Position numbers and translations under genes: made by a program. Below, one piece after another: positions 62,692 through 64,000 of a stretch of 64,000 nucleotides of DNA; positions within the stretch are counted from its first letter, which is position 1, and every line of letters begins with the position of its first letter. The DNA comes from Prosthecochloris marina. GTDB taxonomy: Bacteria; Bacteroidota; Chlorobiia; Chlorobiales; Chlorobiaceae. The stretch covers positions 124,001-188,000 of the forward strand of contig NZ_PDNZ01000001.1 in the NCBI RefSeq assembly GCF_003182595.1. The letters are read 5' to 3'. Under the pieces are notes generated by a model, which saw only the letters and a list, made by a program, of their open reading frames with translations, ran no database searches and was not told the origin of the DNA.

Positions 62692-64000
62692 AGCTTAACC
62701 ACTGGAAAATTGGCAACAGGAAGAGGAATTCTGATCCCGTCCCTGAGCTGAATAAATGATTTGTTCCCCTCGAGATTGTCGCGCAACCAGAGTGTCAGGC
62801 GACGATGCTCATCGACTCCGAATCCTGCAATAAACCGTCGTTCACCAACCACAGAGGGGGGATCTGCATGAATGAATTCATGATCATCCGGATTGAGCGG
62901 TTTCTCCCTGGCCTCCTGTCTCATTTCCTCTCGCACGGGGCGAAGTCCTTCGGCACCGTTGACATAACTTATAACAGGTCGCTCCATGACTGAACGCTCG
63001 TATATGACAAGCCCAAGCACCTGCTGTGCATCACAGGCAGCTTTTATATATTTGCTTGTCACCGGTTTTTCAGTTGGATATGGCGTCCCGCGAGGCACTA
63101 CCGGAACAAGCTCGAAATCACGCAGTTCGCGGTTCCAGCTCTTCATACAATAATCATGCGCCAGAGCCTGCTCGATCATTCCTCCTCCATACCGGCACGC
63201 ACCAAGCGCCACTGCCTCGAATGGATTATCACCGTGAAGCTCGCTGTCAGGGAAATAGTCCCGGATTTTCTCATGAATACCCGGTAGCATGCTGCTTCCG
63301 CCAACGAGAAAAACTCCTTCAAGCTCCGTCTTGCGTATCCCCGCTCGGTCACGTGCCTGGTCAAGCGCACGATCGAGCGTCCGTACGATAATCTGGTAAA
63401 GGTTATGCTTGTTTGGCTCTCTTTGCTTTTCAAGCGCCTCTTGGAGCACCTCACGGGTTATGGTACAGTTGATCAGCAAACCGCTTATATCGTTGTACTG
63501 GCTGATCTCAGCTTTATCTTTTCCGTTGGAAATCGATATTTTTGCTTGTTCGATCTGCCGGAGCAGTGCAGACCCGACAACGGATATATCTTCATCATCC
63601 AGCCCTTCCCGCTTCTGTATATACTCCAGTAGCCAGTTATCGACCATGATCCCGCCGATTTCTTCTCCGGCTCGACCAAGCACCCTGCATCGCGTATTAC
63701 CGGAAGCTGACAAATCTGTACGAACAACAGATACATCGAGGGTTCCACCTCCAAAATCAACGATACAATACGGTTTACGGTCGAGAATTTGGTCCAGATA
63801 ACCCATGATACAGGCCGTCGCTTCATCGAGAAACCGGACGCCACCCGGGAAACGTTTCAAAGCAGCTTCCTGCAACCAGTCCAGGTAATGATCGAATGCC
63901 TCAACAGGAACAGTAACCACAAGTTCATCATCGAGATCACCATAATGGCCCCGCACGAACATCAAAATGTGATCAACAAGCTCGTCCGCTGCTTTTCGAG
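62688..64000 (-). CDS. Hsp70-like ATPase, 5' end cut by window edge
   Basis: The open frame reaches the right edge: continuing past the TTG at 63965 it reads RKAADELVDHIL, so the true start lies beyond 64000. Hsp70/actin-fold motifs are seen: IVDFGGGTLDVSVVRTDLSA (phosphate loop 2) and GVFLVGGSSMLPGIHEKIRD (adenosine motif). The C-terminal half (about residues 275-425) is not a standard substrate-binding domain. It is first in a Hsp70-like / AAA+ / SUMF unit; the combination is unusual. Confidence 0.85.
   Translation of the reverse strand, partial: RKAADELVDHILMFVRGHYGDLDDELVVTVPVEAFDHYLDWLQEAALKRFPGGVRFLDEATACIMGYLDQILDRKPYCIVDFGGGTLDVSVVRTDLSASGNTRCRVLGRAGEEIGGIMVDNWLLEYIQKREGLDDEDISVVGSALLRQIEQAKISISNGKDKAEISQYNDISGLLINCTITREVLQEALEKQREPNKHNLYQIIVRTLDRALDQARDRAGIRKTELEGVFLVGGSSMLPGIHEKIRDYFPDSELHGDNPFEAVALGACRYGGGMIEQALAHDYCMKSWNRELRDFELVPVVPRGTPYPTEKPVTSKYIKAACDAQQVLGLVIYERSVMERPVISYVNGAEGLRPVREEMRQEAREKPLNPDDHEFIHADPPSVVGERRFIAGFGVDEHRRLTLWLRDNLEGNKSFIQLRDGIRIPLPVANFPVVKL

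Noticed and set aside
1..64000. tRNA, rRNA, CRISPR arrays, insertion sequences and prophage genes
   Set aside because: I looked for T-loop sequences (GGTTCGA-type), regular spacer repeats and transposase or integrase motifs and saw none; this was by eye, so a covariance or HMM scan could still find a small one.

Overview
The window looks like a chromosome segment of a green sulfur bacterium (Chlorobi, Chlorobiaceae). Four things point there: both subunits of ATP-citrate lyase, the hallmark of the reductive TCA cycle (440-3528); a BciA-type 8-vinyl reductase of bacteriochlorophyll synthesis (30840-31865); a [2Fe-2S] protein resembling the chlorosome envelope proteins CsmI/J/X (22405-23472); and an SDR that reads like chlorophyll(ide) b reductase (21377-22258). 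The genus cannot be fixed from sequence alone; Prosthecochloris or Chlorobium would fit. I saw no tRNA, rRNA, CRISPR array, transposase or phage genes.

Layout. 1-4480: the start of lgt (cut by the window edge), the aclBA operon with its terminator, and a membrane protein. 4768-12373: a TetR-controlled, YbhGFSR-like ABC-2 efflux operon (operator, regulator, fusion protein, double ATPase, two permeases, outer-membrane factor). 12465-18127: house-cleaning and envelope genes, including a PliG-type lysozyme-inhibitor protein and an ECF sigma / anti-sigma / Spy-like trio. 18179-24454: carbonic anhydrase, lipA, a CPBP-like membrane protein, two SDRs, the Csm-like protein and a ferredoxin/zinc-ribbon pair. 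24817-30688: an oxoprolinase/hydantoinase fusion, a YdcF/SanA-like protein and a first radical-SAM peptide cluster. 30840-39322: bciA, DUF1847, GNAT, PAP2, a UspE-like protein, a CPA2 antiporter, RDD, RRM and SDR genes. 39611-48707: a tiny ORF, a DUF4403 protein, a complete TetR-OMF-MFP-RND efflux operon, a truncated tetR duplicate and a second RRM gene. 48919-51300: a second radical-SAM cluster with a large Cys-rich partner. 51592-64000: an acyl-CoA synthetase and NCS2 permease, a Cache lipoprotein, a VapBC-like pair, a KamA-like radical-SAM enzyme, an OGG glycosylase, an M48 protease, and an Hsp70-like / AAA+ / SUMF operon that runs off the right edge.

The most interesting parts are: (1) two separate radical-SAM/SPASM maturase loci, one with a 60-aa precursor carrying five Cys at its C-terminus and one with a 341-aa protein whose 20 Cys all lie after residue 153; (2) a family of three intergenic elements of about 115-137 bp, with a shared core and terminal inverted repeats whose sequence differs between copies while pairing is largely kept; (3) two RRM-protein genes with nearly identical 5' leaders; (4) the Csm-like ferredoxin carrying an extra DUF4332-like helical domain. 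All functions are inferred from motifs and family knowledge; no database search was possible.
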